The notes under the pieces: model-generated
What the model was told of the DNA's origin: nothing
Databases searched by the model: none
Seen by the model: only the letters and a program-made list of their open reading frames with translations
Part shown: in pieces, positions 63,223 to 64,000 of the stretch
How positions within the stretch are numbered: the first letter of the stretch is position 1
Layout: each line of letters opens with the position of its first letter
From: Paraburkholderia megapolitana
GTDB lineage: Bacteria; Pseudomonadota; Gammaproteobacteria; Burkholderiales; Burkholderiaceae
NCBI RefSeq assembly: GCF_007556815.1
Contig: NZ_CP041743.1
Coordinates: 806,001 to 870,000, forward strand
DNA length: 64,000 nt
Direction of reading: 5' to 3'
Translations under genes and position numbers: made by a program

Positions 63223-64000
63223 ATGAACCCGGTAGGCAAGGCACTCTGGTTTATCGAAAGCCACTTCGCGAAAGAGCTGACGCTCGATGACATCGCGAAC
63301 GGCGGATGCGTGTCGCGCTTTCATCTGGCGCGCGCATTCGAAGCGGCAACCGGCTACCCCGTGATGCGCTATGTACGCGGACGCCGGTTGACGGAAGCGG
63401 CCCGGCACCTGGCCGACGGTGCGCCGGATATCCTGGCGGTCGCGGTCGAAGCGGGCTACGGCTCTCATGAGGCATTCACGCGCGCGTTTCGCGAGCAGTT
63501 CGGGCTCACGCCCGAGGCGGTGCGCGCACAGGGCCGTGTCGACGGTCTCACTCTCATGGAGCCGCTCAGAATGAATCAAACCTTGCTCACCGATCTGGCG
63601 CCGCCGCGCTTCGAAACAGGTGCTCCGCTTTGCATCGCGGGGCTCAGCGAACGCTACACGTGCGACACCAGCTCCGGCATTCCCGCGCAATGGCAACGCT
63701 TTTCCGCTCACTTCGGCAACGTATCCGGCCAGGTCGGTATGGTCGCGTACGGCGTCTGCTACAACGCCGATGAAAGCGGCAATTTCGACTACATGTGCGG
63801 CGTCGAAGTACGCGATTTTTCTGGCGTGTCGGCGCCCCTCACACATCTGCGAATTCCCGGGCAGCGCTATGCGGTGTTTGCGCATCGCGAGCATGTTTCG
63901 ACGATCCGCCGCACGTGGAGCACGATCTGGAACAAGTGGCTGCCGGAGTCGGGCCATGCGCCCGCCGACGCGCCCTCGTTCGAGCGCTACGACGAAGCGT
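63223..64000 (+). CDS. AraC-family regulator with GyrI-like effector domain (3' end outside window)
   Basis: 259 residues are visible before the window ends. N-terminal double HTH: LTLDDIANGGCVSRFHLARA, FEAATGYPVMRYVRGRRLTE, VAVEAGYGSHEAFTRAFREQ. From about residue 125 a GyrI-like/Bac_rhamnosid-type small-molecule-binding domain follows (RFETGAPLCIAGLSERYTCD, FRIPGQ-like LTHLRIPGQRYAVFAHREHV). This Rob/SoxS-like layout with a sensor domain is typical of MDR activators (BmrR/Rob type). It lies 116 nt after the DHA2 exporter and may regulate it. Confidence 0.93.
   Translation, partial: MNPVGKALWFIESHFAKELTLDDIANGGCVSRFHLARAFEAATGYPVMRYVRGRRLTEAARHLADGAPDILAVAVEAGYGSHEAFTRAFREQFGLTPEAVRAQGRVDGLTLMEPLRMNQTLLTDLAPPRFETGAPLCIAGLSERYTCDTSSGIPAQWQRFSAHFGNVSGQVGMVAYGVCYNADESGNFDYMCGVEVRDFSGVSAPLTHLRIPGQRYAVFAHREHVSTIRRTWSTIWNKWLPESGHAPADAPSFERYDEA

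Noticed and set aside
1..64000. CRISPR array, prophage, insertion sequence, integron, rRNA or tRNA genes
   Set aside because: No repeat-spacer pattern, transposase, integrase, phage structural gene or RNA gene signature was seen on reading both strands.

Overview
The window looks like part of a replicon of a Burkholderiaceae bacterium (Paraburkholderia/Caballeronia/Burkholderia type). The evidence is high-GC coding DNA with strong GC3 shadow ORFs, OmpC-like trimeric porins, many LysR/AraC/RpiR regulators, a membrane PQQ glucose dehydrogenase and an anthraniloyl-CoA style catabolic operon. I see no rRNA, tRNA, insertion sequence, prophage or CRISPR array. Genus is inferred from gene style only.

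Layout. (1) 2-3267: end of an RND efflux operon (pump, periplasmic adaptor, NodT-type outer-membrane lipoprotein). (2) 3303-15138: the most interesting block. It holds a minus-strand series of DAHP synthase, an acyl-CoA dehydrogenase-like flavoprotein lacking the catalytic Glu, plant-type glutamate-cysteine ligase, a LigE/TdaB-like glutathione S-transferase and a PatB/MalY C-S lyase. A plus-strand hot-dog thioesterase and three LysR regulators (two close paralogues) follow. This set matches much of the known tropodithietic acid (TDA) toolkit (tdaA, tdaB, tdaD, tdaE, patB) and adds its own DAHP synthase and a gamma-glutamylcysteine maker. I read it as a candidate sulfur-containing tropone/tropolone cluster in a beta-proteobacterium. 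tdaC, tdaF and paa genes are not in the window. (3) 15683-19243: aromatic-acid transporter plus a VanAB-like Rieske oxygenase/reductase, which could be tailoring or separate catabolism.

(4) 19313-25574: a divergent sugar/polyol ABC uptake system with an SDR dehydrogenase and an RpiR regulator. The shared promoter region has two HexR-like operator candidates. (5) 25578-30919: small membrane protein, ABC-F ATPase with a 28-codon upstream leader ORF and its own promoter, O-methyltransferase, LysR and a divergent MDR oxidoreductase. (6) 31406-34092: secreted hydrolase pair, a GH18-like lipoprotein broken by a 1-nt frameshift and a CBM56-GH64 beta-1,3-glucanase, a plausible fungal-wall-lysing pair. 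(7) 34139-38596: DUF6765-like protein, AraC/SDR divergent pair and a UDP-glucuronate decarboxylase.

(8) 38597-42033: long AT-richer non-coding stretches around two paralogous LuxR-type regulators, with a duplicated palindrome upstream of the first. (9) 42542-49977: DoxX, Bcr/CflA MFS, YefM-YoeB toxin-antitoxin with TGTAC operators, and porin-Gcd-porin. (10) 50300-60331: SDR, then a tightly overlapping operon for aerobic CoA-dependent anthranilate breakdown (fused monooxygenase/reductase, SDR, MarR, enoyl-CoA hydratase, acyl-CoA dehydrogenase, thioesterase, RidA, CoA ligase), and a GST. (11) 60335-64000: HxlR-SCP2 regulator, PhnB-like VOC protein, DHA2 MFS exporter and the start of an AraC-GyrI-like regulator cut by the window end.
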